Under the pieces are notes generated by a model that saw only the letters and a program-made list of their open reading frames with translations, had not been told where the DNA came from and did not search any database. Made by a program: the position numbers and the translations under genes. From Bacillus niameyensis (GTDB lineage Bacteria > Bacillota > Bacilli > Bacillales > Bacillaceae_C): a stretch of 64,000 bases of DNA. Shown piece by piece: positions 57,345 through 64,000 of this stretch. The DNA lies in NCBI RefSeq assembly GCF_001375535.1, contig NZ_LN831197.1, positions 4,580,392 to 4,644,391 of the forward strand, written 5' to 3'. The first letter of the stretch is position 1, and every line of letters starts with the position of its first letter.

Positions 57345-58343
57345 ATGAACGTAACAATATATGACGTTGCGAGAGAAGCAAACGTATCAATGGCCACCGT
57401 TTCCAGAGTAGTAAATGGTAACCCTAATGTAAAACCAGCAACTAGAAAAAAAGTAATGGAAGTTATTCAAAGACTAGAATACAGACCGAATGCAGTAGCA
57501 CGTGGTTTGGCTAGTAAAAAGACAACAACTGTAGGTGTGATTATTCCTGATATTTCCAGTATCTTTTATGCGGAGCTTGCTAGGGGAATAGAAGATATAG
57601 CAACAATGTATAAATACAATATTATTCTTAGTAATTCAGATCAGAACTTAGATAAAGAGTTACGTCTTCTTAACACAATGTTAGGTAAACAAGTGGACGG
57701 TATTGTGTTTATGGGTGGACATATTACAGAAACCCATATCGATGAATTTAAACGTTCTCCTGTTCCGATTGTTCTGGCAGGATCTGTTGATCAATCAGGA
57801 GTGGTGCCATCAGTAAATATTGATTATCGCCAAGCTACTGAAGACGCAGTTTCGTCTTTGATTGAGAAAGGGCATAAGAAACTAGGTCTTATGATTGGTC
57901 CGTTGAACAACCCTATTAATCAAATGCAGAAATTGGTTGGTTACAAAAATGCATTAGAAAAAGCGGGTATCGAATTTAATGAGGACTATGTCATTGAGGG
58001 TGACGAGACCTATGAATCGGGTTATGAAACTTGGGAAGCTTTCAGTAAGATGGAAGAGCGACCATCAGCAATTGTTGCTGGTAATGATGATATGGCTATT
58101 GGCATTATGAATGGTGCTCAGGATGAGGGCTTATCACTTCCAAATGATTTAGAAATTATATCTTCCGATAACACAAAACTAGCTATTATGGTAAGACCGC
58201 AATTATCATCGATTGTTCAACCGCTTTATGATATTGGAGCAGTTGCGATGAGATTGTTAACGAAATATATGAACAAGGAAAATGTAGAAGAAGGCTCTGT
58301 AGTTCTACCACATCGTATCGAATATAGAGGAACAACAAAATAG
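57345..58343 (+). CDS. ccpA: catabolite control protein A
   Basis: A LacI/GalR-family regulator of 332 residues that binds cre sites with HPr-Ser46-P and controls carbon metabolism, including acetate genes. The N-terminal helix-turn-helix reads [20 protein letters not shown], followed by the hinge [14 protein letters not shown]. The effector domain has [20 protein letters not shown]. The closeness to B. subtilis CcpA and the adjacency to acuC-acuB-acuA make the assignment firm. GGAG precedes the ATG. Confidence 0.97.
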   Translation: MNVTIYDVAREANVSMATVSRVVNGNPNVKPATRKKVMEVIQRLEYRPNAVARGLASKKTTTVGVIIPDISSIFYAELARGIEDIATMYKYNIILSNSDQNLDKELRLLNTMLGKQVDGIVFMGGHITETHIDEFKRSPVPIVLAGSVDQSGVVPSVNIDYRQATEDAVSSLIEKGHKKLGLMIGPLNNPINQMQKLVGYKNALEKAGIEFNEDYVIEGDETYESGYETWEAFSKMEERPSAIVAGNDDMAIGIMNGAQDEGLSLPNDLEIISSDNTKLAIMVRPQLSSIVQPLYDIGAVAMRLLTKYMNKENVEEGSVVLPHRIEYRGTTK

Positions 58344-58360
58344 ATGCCTGATTAGCTATA

Positions 58361-58403
58361 AAGAAGAAAAACGGGTCTACCTTTAATGCCCGTTTTTCTT
58401 CTT
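58361..58403. terminator. bidirectional terminator between ccpA and acuC
   Basis: AAGAAGAAAAACGGG and CCCGTTTTTCTTCTT are perfect 15-bp complements. The acuC stop codon lies in the loop. Confidence 0.92.
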
Positions 58404-59564
58404 TATTTGTTTTTGTTGTTGCCGAACAAAATAGAGAGCACGTTCCGTTATCTGCCGATTTTTTTCCTCAATTTCTTGTCTGCGGGGAATCGGCTCATAC
58501 ATATTGGCAGGGTCTTCCCATTGATCAATTAATGGTACTGGGGATTTCTCCTCCCATTTTTCAATCCAATTTTTTGGAAGGGAGCCGCTAATAGTCGATT
58601 GACCCGTCATTTCTAGCCAGATTAAAGCCCAAGCCCTTGGAACGACTCTCCAAATATCGTAACCTCCACCACCTACAGCTATCCATTTTCCACCACAATA
58701 TTGATGAGCAATTTCATGTGCTAGTTTAGGAATCATTCGATATGTATTCATCGTTGTGGAAAGATGGGTTAAAGGATCAAAATAATGAGCATCAGCTCCA
58801 TTTTGAGTTAAAATGACATCTGGTCTAAAATATTCGGCAATCTCTTTAAATGCTGTCGTATACGCTTCTAGAAAGGAATCATCCTCTGTAAAAGCGTCAA
58901 GTGGGATGTTGAAACTATATCCATATCCTTGTCCTTGTCCCCATTCATTTATATTACCTGTACCTGGAAATAAATACCGACCGGTTTCATGGATGGACAA
59001 TGTGCAAACAGAATCATCGTCATAAAAAGAGGCCTGTACTCCGTCACCATGATGAGCATCTGTATCAACATATAAAACTTTAGCTCCGTATTTTTGCCTT
59101 ATATGCTGGATGGCGACAGCGCTATCATTATAAATGCAAAAACCTGATGCTTTTCCTCTGAAACCGTGATGAAGACCGCCGCCTAAATGAAGGGCGTGCT
59201 CTGCTTTCCCTTGCATGACGTAATCTACTGCTGTTAATGTGCCGCCAACAAGTTGTGCACTCGCTTCATGCATATTTTTGAAAATAGGAGTATCTTCAGT
59301 GCCAACGCCAAAACTTTCAGCTTCATCTGCAGATAACATGCCATTCCCAGCCTTTTTAATGGCCTCAATATAGCTGCGTTCATGATTCAAAAGGAGTTCT
59401 TCATCTGTTGCGATTCTAGGTGGAATGATATCCTCTGGCGCAATCGCATTTAATTTCTTTAACAAATCTAATGTTAGAAGTAACCGTTGTTGATTAAAAG
59501 GATGATGCTCAGAAAAACGGTACGTTAATAACTTGTCGGAATAGATGAAAATTGAATTTTTCAT
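58383..59564 (-). CDS. acuC: acetoin utilization protein AcuC (AcsA deacetylase)
   Basis: A class I-type histone deacetylase-fold enzyme of 393 residues that removes the acetyl group from AcsA. HDAC motifs are present: GGGLHHGF, the zinc-site DTDAHHGDGVQ, and GADAHYFDPLTH with YDIWRVV near the end. Its start overlaps acuB by four bases, so the genes are translationally coupled in an acuA-acuB-acuC operon transcribed divergently from acsA. No NAD-dependent deacetylase (SrtN) is here. Confidence 0.93.
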   Translation of the reverse strand: MKNSIFIYSDKLLTYRFSEHHPFNQQRLLLTLDLLKKLNAIAPEDIIPPRIATDEELLLNHERSYIEAIKKAGNGMLSADEAESFGVGTEDTPIFKNMHEASAQLVGGTLTAVDYVMQGKAEHALHLGGGLHHGFRGKASGFCIYNDSAVAIQHIRQKYGAKVLYVDTDAHHGDGVQASFYDDDSVCTLSIHETGRYLFPGTGNINEWGQGQGYGYSFNIPLDAFTEDDSFLEAYTTAFKEIAEYFRPDVILTQNGADAHYFDPLTHLSTTMNTYRMIPKLAHEIAHQYCGGKWIAVGGGGYDIWRVVPRAWALIWLEMTGQSTISGSLPKNWIEKWEEKSPVPLIDQWEDPANMYEPIPRRQEIEEKNRQITERALYFVRQQQKQIKKKNGH

Positions 59565-60217
59565 TGATTAGTCCCTGGCATACTTGGCCATAGTACGTTA
59601 AGTCTCTCATTTTTCAAAGCTAGCACAAGTTTAGTAGTATTCATCGTAGCTACTCTGAAAACGAGGATTTTATGTCGTTCACTCATGGGGTCCGGATAGA
59701 CGAGGACACTGTGAACATTGACATTTAATTTATTGAAAACCCCTGTCACTTCATAAAGAACCCCTTTTCGATTCTCTACCTTTATTTCAATCTGAGACCC
59801 GGGTTGGTTTGCTCCAGTTAGTTCAACTAGAGTATGCAGTAAATCAGTTCCAGTTATAATTCCAACAAGTTTTCCATTTCTTACAATAGGTAAACAGCCA
59901 ATTTTATGATCATAGAAAATAAGGGCTACTTCTTCAACAAAATCGAGTGGATGTCCTGTAATGACATCTGTTATCATAATTGAGGACACTGGCAATTCCA
60001 ATTGTTCCTGGGCTTTATCTCCTTCTATTAATAGAGGAGTCGCTGCCTTTAGATCTCGCTCAGTTACAATCCCAACTACTCTTTCTTCATTATTCACGAT
60101 CGGCAGATGGCGAATGTCACACTGACGCATTATTTGGATTGCCGCTCTAATTGTTTCGTCGGGACGAAGAGTGATAACATCTTTATTCATAATTTGTTCT
60201 ACAAGCAAATTCGTCAA
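59561..60217 (-). CDS. acuB: AcuB, CBS-CBS-ACT domain protein
   Basis: A 218-residue cytoplasmic protein with two CBS domains (about 3-58 and 80-135; GIVTERDLKAA and VGIITGTDLLHT) and a C-terminal ACT domain (about 145-205). In B. subtilis AcuB is needed for acetoin and butanediol use; CBS pairs usually bind adenine nucleotides, so it probably senses energy state for the AcuA/AcuC system. It sits 15 bases downstream of acuA. Confidence 0.92.
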   Translation of the reverse strand: MTNLLVEQIMNKDVITLRPDETIRAAIQIMRQCDIRHLPIVNNEERVVGIVTERDLKAATPLLIEGDKAQEQLELPVSSIMITDVITGHPLDFVEEVALIFYDHKIGCLPIVRNGKLVGIITGTDLLHTLVELTGANQPGSQIEIKVENRKGVLYEVTGVFNKLNVNVHSVLVYPDPMSERHKILVFRVATMNTTKLVLALKNERLNVLWPSMPGTNQ

Positions 60218-60232
60218 CTCCTATGAAAGAGA

Positions 60233-60865
60233 TCAATACATAAAACGATTTACAAAGCGAATACTATCAAATTTTTGAACAGATTCAGGATCAACCCTTT
60301 TGCCAACTTTGACCATTAGACAATTGGCGGGATGTGAAGTGATTTCAGGGTCATCTGTGGCATACCATACTAAACCGCCTGAGTTCATCATTTTCTCCAT
60401 AATTTTTCGGTAATCCCAAACATTTAAGCCTGTTCCTTTTAAATCCCAGTGCCAATAATATTCTGTCGTAATAATAATGTAATTTTCCATGAAATCATCC
60501 ATCATGGATACTTTTAACAAAGCTTTCCCAACCCCGCTACTACGGAATTTAGGGATTACCTCAATAGCCCCAAGTTCGATTAAGTTTTCCATATTTCCCT
60601 GTGACCATCTTTCAAGTGGGTCAGGATAAAGAAAAGTGACATATCCGACTACTTCGTTATCAGCTCGTGCAACGATAATTCTTCCTTCTGGAAGGTCAGC
60701 GATTTCTACCAATGCTTCATGCTGTTGTTTAGCGGGTCTGAAAGCGACTAAATCCTCATGGAAATTCAAAGACTTTAGTTGTTCGCCAGAGATTGGGCCT
60801 TCAATTAATAGATTTCCATTTCTCGTTTGCAATTCTAATGAATGGTATGTTTTGATGTGTTCCAA
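60233..60865 (-). CDS. acuA: AcuA, GNAT protein acetyltransferase of AcsA
   Basis: A 210-residue Gcn5-type acetyltransferase that inactivates acetyl-CoA synthetase by acetylating its active-site lysine. The acetyl-CoA-binding region reads GAIEVIPKFRSSGVGKALL. It is the first gene of acuA-acuB-acuC and divergent from its target acsA, with 221 bases between the two start codons. Confidence 0.93.
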   Translation of the reverse strand: MEHIKTYHSLELQTRNGNLLIEGPISGEQLKSLNFHEDLVAFRPAKQQHEALVEIADLPEGRIIVARADNEVVGYVTFLYPDPLERWSQGNMENLIELGAIEVIPKFRSSGVGKALLKVSMMDDFMENYIIITTEYYWHWDLKGTGLNVWDYRKIMEKMMNSGGLVWYATDDPEITSHPANCLMVKVGKRVDPESVQKFDSIRFVNRFMY

Positions 60866-60947
60866 GCTTCAACCCTCTTTTCATGCCTACTTATTAGCTA
60901 GTTTAAGAGTATACAGAAAAAAATATTTACTCGCTTTATTTTTAAAA

Positions 60948-60976
60948 TTGAGAAAGGTAGCTTTTTATATTATAAT
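60948..60976 (+). promoter_or_regulatory. acsA promoter
   Basis: TTGAGA and TATAAT are separated by 17 bases. The -10 lies inside a 20-bp perfect palindrome (60963-60982), which also offers a TATAAT on the opposite strand toward acuA. Confidence 0.72.
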
Positions 60977-60990
60977 ATAAAACATAAATT

Positions 60991-61017
60991 CCAGTAAGCC
61001 TAATATTTTCTTACTGG
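60991..61017 (+). other. hairpin in acsA leader
   Basis: CCAGTAAG and CTTACTGG form a perfect 8-bp stem with an 11-base loop, 70-95 bases before the acsA start. No long T tract follows, so it is not an obvious terminator. Confidence 0.4.
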
Positions 61018-61086
61018 TAGAGTTTATAGACGTTAAAAAACTTAATGGCGTCTGTGCAATCTGAGAGAAAAGGGGAGTTACGTAAT

Positions 61087-62805
61087 ATGGATTTGAAAGC
61101 GTTGCCAGCGGTTCAGGGAGACTATAATTTGCAGAACTACGATGAAAGCTATGCTAATTTTGATTGGGCTGAAACAGAAAAAAACTTTTCGTGGTTTGAA
61201 ACAGGCCGAGTCAATATGGCTTATGAAGCAATTGATCGCCACGTAGAGACATCCAGAAAAAATAAAGTGGCTCTTTTTTTCCGTGATGATTCCAGGGAAG
61301 AGAAGTATACATTCCGGGATATGAAAGTCATGTCTAACAAGGCAGGGAATGTATTAAAAAGCTACGGAAATGTGGTAAAAGGCGATCGAGTTTTTATTTT
61401 TATGCCTCGTTCTCCTGAATTGTATTTTGCTACTCTCGGTGCCATTAAGCTCGGAGCGATTGTAGGGCCTTTATTCGAAGCGTTTATGGAGGGAGCTGTT
61501 CGCGACCGTTTAGAAGATAGTCAAGCGAAAGTTCTTGTTACAACTCCTGAATTACTTAGTAGAGTTCCAGTTGCCGAGTTACCTAATTTAAAGCATATTT
61601 TTCTAGTTGGAGAAAATGTGGAAGAAAAGGATCAGTATATTGATTTTAATAAACGATTAGCAGAAGCTAGTAAAGACCTCGACATTGAGTGGGTTGACCG
61701 GGAAGATGGGTTAATTCTTCATTACACATCTGGTTCAACAGGAAGACCTAAAGGAGTTCTTCATGTTCATAATGCGATGATTCAACATTATCAGACAGCA
61801 TGTTTCGTCCATGATTTGAAAGAAGAGGATATTTATTGGTGTACGGCTGACCCAGGCTGGGTAACGGGAACATCCTACGGAATCTTTGGACCATGGCTTA
61901 CAGGATCATCTAATGTCATTGTTGGTGGACGTTTCAAACCGGAGACATGGTATCAAACATTAGAAGACTTTGGTGTAACTGTCTGGTACAGCGCCCCAAC
62001 GGCGTTCCGGATGTTAATGGGTGCAGGGGATGAACTAGTGAAGCAATTTGATCTATCCGAACTGCGCCACGTATTAAGTGTTGGTGAGCCACTAAATCCA
62101 GAAGTGATTCGCTGGGGGATAAAAGTGTTTAATAAACGCATTCATGATTCCTGGTGGATGACAGAAACAGGAGCAATCTTAATTACGAATTATCCATGCT
62201 TAGACATTAAGCCTGGGTCGATGGGTAAGCCAATTCCGGGAGTTGAAGCTGCTATTGTTGATAATCAAGGGAACATTCTTCCTCCAAATCGGATGGGGAA
62301 CCTTGCTATTAAAAAAGGGTGGCCGTCGATGATGCGTACTGTCTGGAATAATCAAGAAAAATACGAATCATATTTTCTACCAGGCGATTGGTATGTATCA
62401 GGTGATTCTGCGTATATGGATGAAGATGGCTATTTCTTCTTCCAAGGCCGTGTCGATGATGTAATTATGACTTCTGGTGAGCGTGTCGGTCCTTTTGAAG
62501 TTGAAAGTAAAATTCTTGAGCACCCAGCTGTTGCTGAAGCAGGTGTCATTGGTAAACCAGATCCCGTTCGTGGAGAAATAATTAAAGCCTTCGTTGCGTT
62601 ATTGGACGGTTATGAGCCAACTGATGAATTAAAAGAGGATATTAGGCAGTTTGTAAAACTTGGCTTAGCTGCCCATGCAGCCCCAAGGGAAATTGAGTTC
62701 CGTGATAAGCTGCCAAAAACTCGTAGTGGGAAAATCATGCGCCGTGTTCTTAAAGCATGGGAATTGAATTTACCTACAGGGGATCTATCGACAATGGAAG
62801 ATTAA
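61087..62805 (+). CDS. acsA: acetyl-CoA synthetase AcsA
   Basis: AcsA activates acetate to acetyl-CoA through an acetyl-AMP intermediate. It has 572 residues from the ATG at 61087, the length of B. subtilis AcsA; a 14-residue longer form from 61045 is possible. Adenylate-forming motifs are YTSGSTGRPKG, WWMTETG, SGDSAYMDEDGYFFFQGR and the C-terminal RSGKIMRR, with K549 the lysine acetylated by AcuA in B. subtilis. GGGGAG lies ten bases upstream. The whole AcsA regulation set (acuA, acuB, acuC, ccpA) is adjacent. Confidence 0.96.
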   Translation: MDLKALPAVQGDYNLQNYDESYANFDWAETEKNFSWFETGRVNMAYEAIDRHVETSRKNKVALFFRDDSREEKYTFRDMKVMSNKAGNVLKSYGNVVKGDRVFIFMPRSPELYFATLGAIKLGAIVGPLFEAFMEGAVRDRLEDSQAKVLVTTPELLSRVPVAELPNLKHIFLVGENVEEKDQYIDFNKRLAEASKDLDIEWVDREDGLILHYTSGSTGRPKGVLHVHNAMIQHYQTACFVHDLKEEDIYWCTADPGWVTGTSYGIFGPWLTGSSNVIVGGRFKPETWYQTLEDFGVTVWYSAPTAFRMLMGAGDELVKQFDLSELRHVLSVGEPLNPEVIRWGIKVFNKRIHDSWWMTETGAILITNYPCLDIKPGSMGKPIPGVEAAIVDNQGNILPPNRMGNLAIKKGWPSMMRTVWNNQEKYESYFLPGDWYVSGDSAYMDEDGYFFFQGRVDDVIMTSGERVGPFEVESKILEHPAVAEAGVIGKPDPVRGEIIKAFVALLDGYEPTDELKEDIRQFVKLGLAAHAAPREIEFRDKLPKTRSGKIMRRVLKAWELNLPTGDLSTMED

Positions 62806-62813
62806 TCATAAAA

Positions 62814-62850
62814 GGAAATCAGCCTTCCATAAGGGAATGGCTGATTTCTT
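62814..62850 (+). terminator. terminator of acsA
   Basis: ggaaatcagcc and ggctgatttc with inner ttcc/gggaa pairing form a long stem, followed by a T-rich tail. Confidence 0.88.
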
Positions 62851-63011
62851 TGACTTTGTTAACTTGGACTGTTGCATATTGTTGATTGCGATTAAGGTTC
62901 TACTCTAAGAGAAAAAGCGAGAAGAGATATTTCCTCCACTTGCTTTTTTTAATGTTTAGGAAATGATAAAATTTTAGCGTGTGGATAAGTTCTAACAGAA
63001 GGGTTTGTCGC

Positions 63012-63212
63012 CCAGCTCCAGCGCCTAGCGACTAGCAAATTTACGTCTTCTTCCTACGATAAGTCAACATCGGCTCATGCTTCGCCGTGTTTCCTTTATC
63101 TCAGGCCAACAGGATGTTGGTCAGAACGGCGTTGCGCCAGGACGGCGCGTTTTTAGCCGTTCATCCTTATTATTTAAATTTGTACGTCGCTAAACAGGCG
63201 CTTGCGCTTTTG
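63012..63212. repeat. structured intergenic repeat element
   Basis: The element begins CCAGCTCCAGCGCCTAGCGA and ends near GTCGCTAAACAGGCGCTTG; the ends are inverted copies (agcgcct-agcgac versus gtcgct-aaac-aggcgct). Inside are further perfect hairpins (ccaaca/tgttgg; gaacggc/gccgttc nested with gcgcc/ggcgc). A matching right-end fragment occurs at 57012-57042. Similar elements recur between genes in many Bacillus genomes; function unknown. Confidence 0.7.
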
Positions 63213-63218
63213 TTCTGT

Positions 63219-64000
63219 TTATTCGTCTTTTGGCTTTTCTTTTTCTGGTTGTTTGTTTTCTTTTTGATCCTTGTCTTTATTAGGTTGATTATTTTTGCCT
63301 TCTTCTTTCTGACCATTGTTTGTTTGTTCTTTTTCAGAATCATTAGGCTTAGTTACTTCGGTTGATTCCTCTTCCTTTTTTTCTTCTTCGCCTACTTGGT
63401 TCGAAGGTTGGGATTCTTTTCCAGCCACATCGACGGCTACTACATAGAATTTCCCTTTGCCAACTTTATGGGCAAATGTTTCATCAGAAACAATCGAGGC
63501 AATCTTTTTACCAGCTTCGCTATAGACACGATAGCCAACAACATCTTTACTTGAAGAAGCACTCCATTTAATTGTGTCACCCGCTAAACTAGCTTTAACA
63601 GCAGCTGGTGCTTTTCCGTCATCTTCTAGCTTTGCATCAGCAACAATTAAATTCTTCCATCCAGAATTTTGCGGAATGAGTTGTGAATAGTCACGAACTA
63701 AGCCAAGGGTCATCTGTTTTAAAAATTCTGGGTTGACTACAAGACCTTCTTTAGTAAATTCTTTTGGAGTAGAAGATAGCGCACTATATTTTTTTCCGTT
63801 TGCAAGGATATAACGACCACCAGGGCTTAAGCTATCATCTGTTTTACTAGGAACGTATTTAGCATTGAAAATATCTGTTCGAACAAGCCCAGCCTTTTGA
63901 CAAGATTCCGATGGTAACATGCCAGAAGAGGCACAATAGGAACGACTAACGATTCCGCCAGGCATTTTGAACCTTTCGCCTGATTTAACAATTTCAGGTT
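63219..64000 (-). CDS. class A penicillin-binding protein, C-terminal part (5' end outside window)
   Basis: This is the C-terminal end of a bifunctional peptidoglycan synthase; the frame is open to the window edge, so the glycosyltransferase and transpeptidase catalytic regions lie outside. Visible parts are the end of the transpeptidase domain with the GGIVSRSYCASSGMLPSESC motif seen after it in Bacillus PBP1-like proteins, a fibronectin type III-like domain (VKASLAGDTIKWSAS ... SQPSNQV), and a low-complexity Lys/Glu/Gln/Asn tail of about 55 residues. A similar acidic-basic tail occurs in B. subtilis PonA. It lies downstream of acsA in the opposite direction. Confidence 0.8.
   Translation of the reverse strand, partial: PEIVKSGERFKMPGGIVSRSYCASSGMLPSESCQKAGLVRTDIFNAKYVPSKTDDSLSPGGRYILANGKKYSALSSTPKEFTKEGLVVNPEFLKQMTLGLVRDYSQLIPQNSGWKNLIVADAKLEDDGKAPAAVKASLAGDTIKWSASSSKDVVGYRVYSEAGKKIASIVSDETFAHKVGKGKFYVVAVDVAGKESQPSNQVGEEEKKEEESTEVTKPNDSEKEQTNNGQKEEGKNNQPNKDKDQKENKQPEKEKPKDE

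Noticed and set aside
61025..61038. cre-like sequence near acsA
   Set aside because: Only 8 of 11 defined cre positions match and the CA end is missing.
63087..63365. Plus-strand ORF of 92 codons ending in a long hydrophobic/Phe-rich stretch
   Set aside because: It is the antisense of the Lys/Glu-rich PBP tail and the intergenic repeat; it has no ribosome site.

Overview
The window is chromosomal DNA of a low-GC, Gram-positive, spore-forming member of the Bacillaceae (Bacillus in the broad sense). The evidence is conserved Bacillus gene order (nadB-nadC-nadA; ytpQ-ytpR; sftA-murC-ytxG-ytxH; ccpA; acuC-acuB-acuA divergent from acsA), strong AGGAGG ribosome binding sites, lipoproteins with Bacillus lipoboxes, a YhcN/YlaJ-type sporulation lipoprotein, and close matches to B. 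subtilis Bmr, PbuE, AcsA and CcpA. No tRNA, rRNA, CRISPR array, prophage or transposase was seen.

Layout. 1-2.5 kb: the end of the NAD de novo operon (nadB partial, nadC, nadA). 2.7-4.2 kb: an aromatic-acid type MFS permease whose upstream DNA carries two strong inverted repeats. 4.4-6.7 kb: ahpC-ahpF behind a PerR-like box. 7.2-8.6 kb: a GNAT acetyltransferase convergent with a formate/nitrite channel. 8.8-20.1 kb: a carbohydrate locus with a membrane-bound AraC regulator, two ABC permeases, a binding lipoprotein, a YesL-like protein, a second AraC regulator that seems to start at ATT, then divergently a sulfatase and a second binding lipoprotein. Candidate cre sites flank it, consistent with CcpA (encoded at 57 kb). 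20.3-24.8 kb: a small membrane protein, a YbxH-like protein, bmr, and a KatE-sized catalase homologue that has lost several haem-pocket motifs. 24.9-27.9 kb: an AtzG-like small protein with an amidase, convergent with a second amidase. 28-34.3 kb: accessory genes including a heptad-repeat protein, an amidohydrolase, a MOSC protein, pbuE under a purine riboswitch with a guanine-type specificity base, a DUF421 protein and a PepSY protein. 34.5-38.4 kb: a RecB-like nuclease fused to a DinG/XPD-like helicase, then ytpQ-ytpR. 38.6-43.2 kb: a SulP transporter with a UspA protein, a YesL-like protein, and arsR-arsB. 43.4-49.3 kb: an alpha/beta hydrolase, an iadA-YfcC pair, two tiny membrane proteins, ctaG and a YhcN-like lipoprotein. 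49.4-54.7 kb: sftA, murC, ytxG, ytxH. 54.7-56.9 kb: a long FtsA-like protein with serial small beta-grasp-like modules. 57.3-62.8 kb: ccpA and the acetate genes acuC, acuB, acuA and acsA. 63.0-63.2 kb: a structured intergenic repeat, followed by the C-terminal end of a class A penicillin-binding protein.

How the genes work together. AcuA, AcuC and AcuB would tune acetyl-CoA synthetase (AcsA keeps the acetylatable lysine, K549), and CcpA links this region to carbon state. AhpC/AhpF, and perhaps the altered catalase, concern peroxide. The 8.8-20 kb locus looks built to import and desulfate a sulfated saccharide, although no glycosidase or lyase is present. The most novel candidates are the catalase with a rebuilt active site, the FtsA-like protein with beta-grasp repeats, the nuclease-helicase fusion, and the guanine-type pbuE riboswitch. 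Family comparisons were made from memory; no database search was run.
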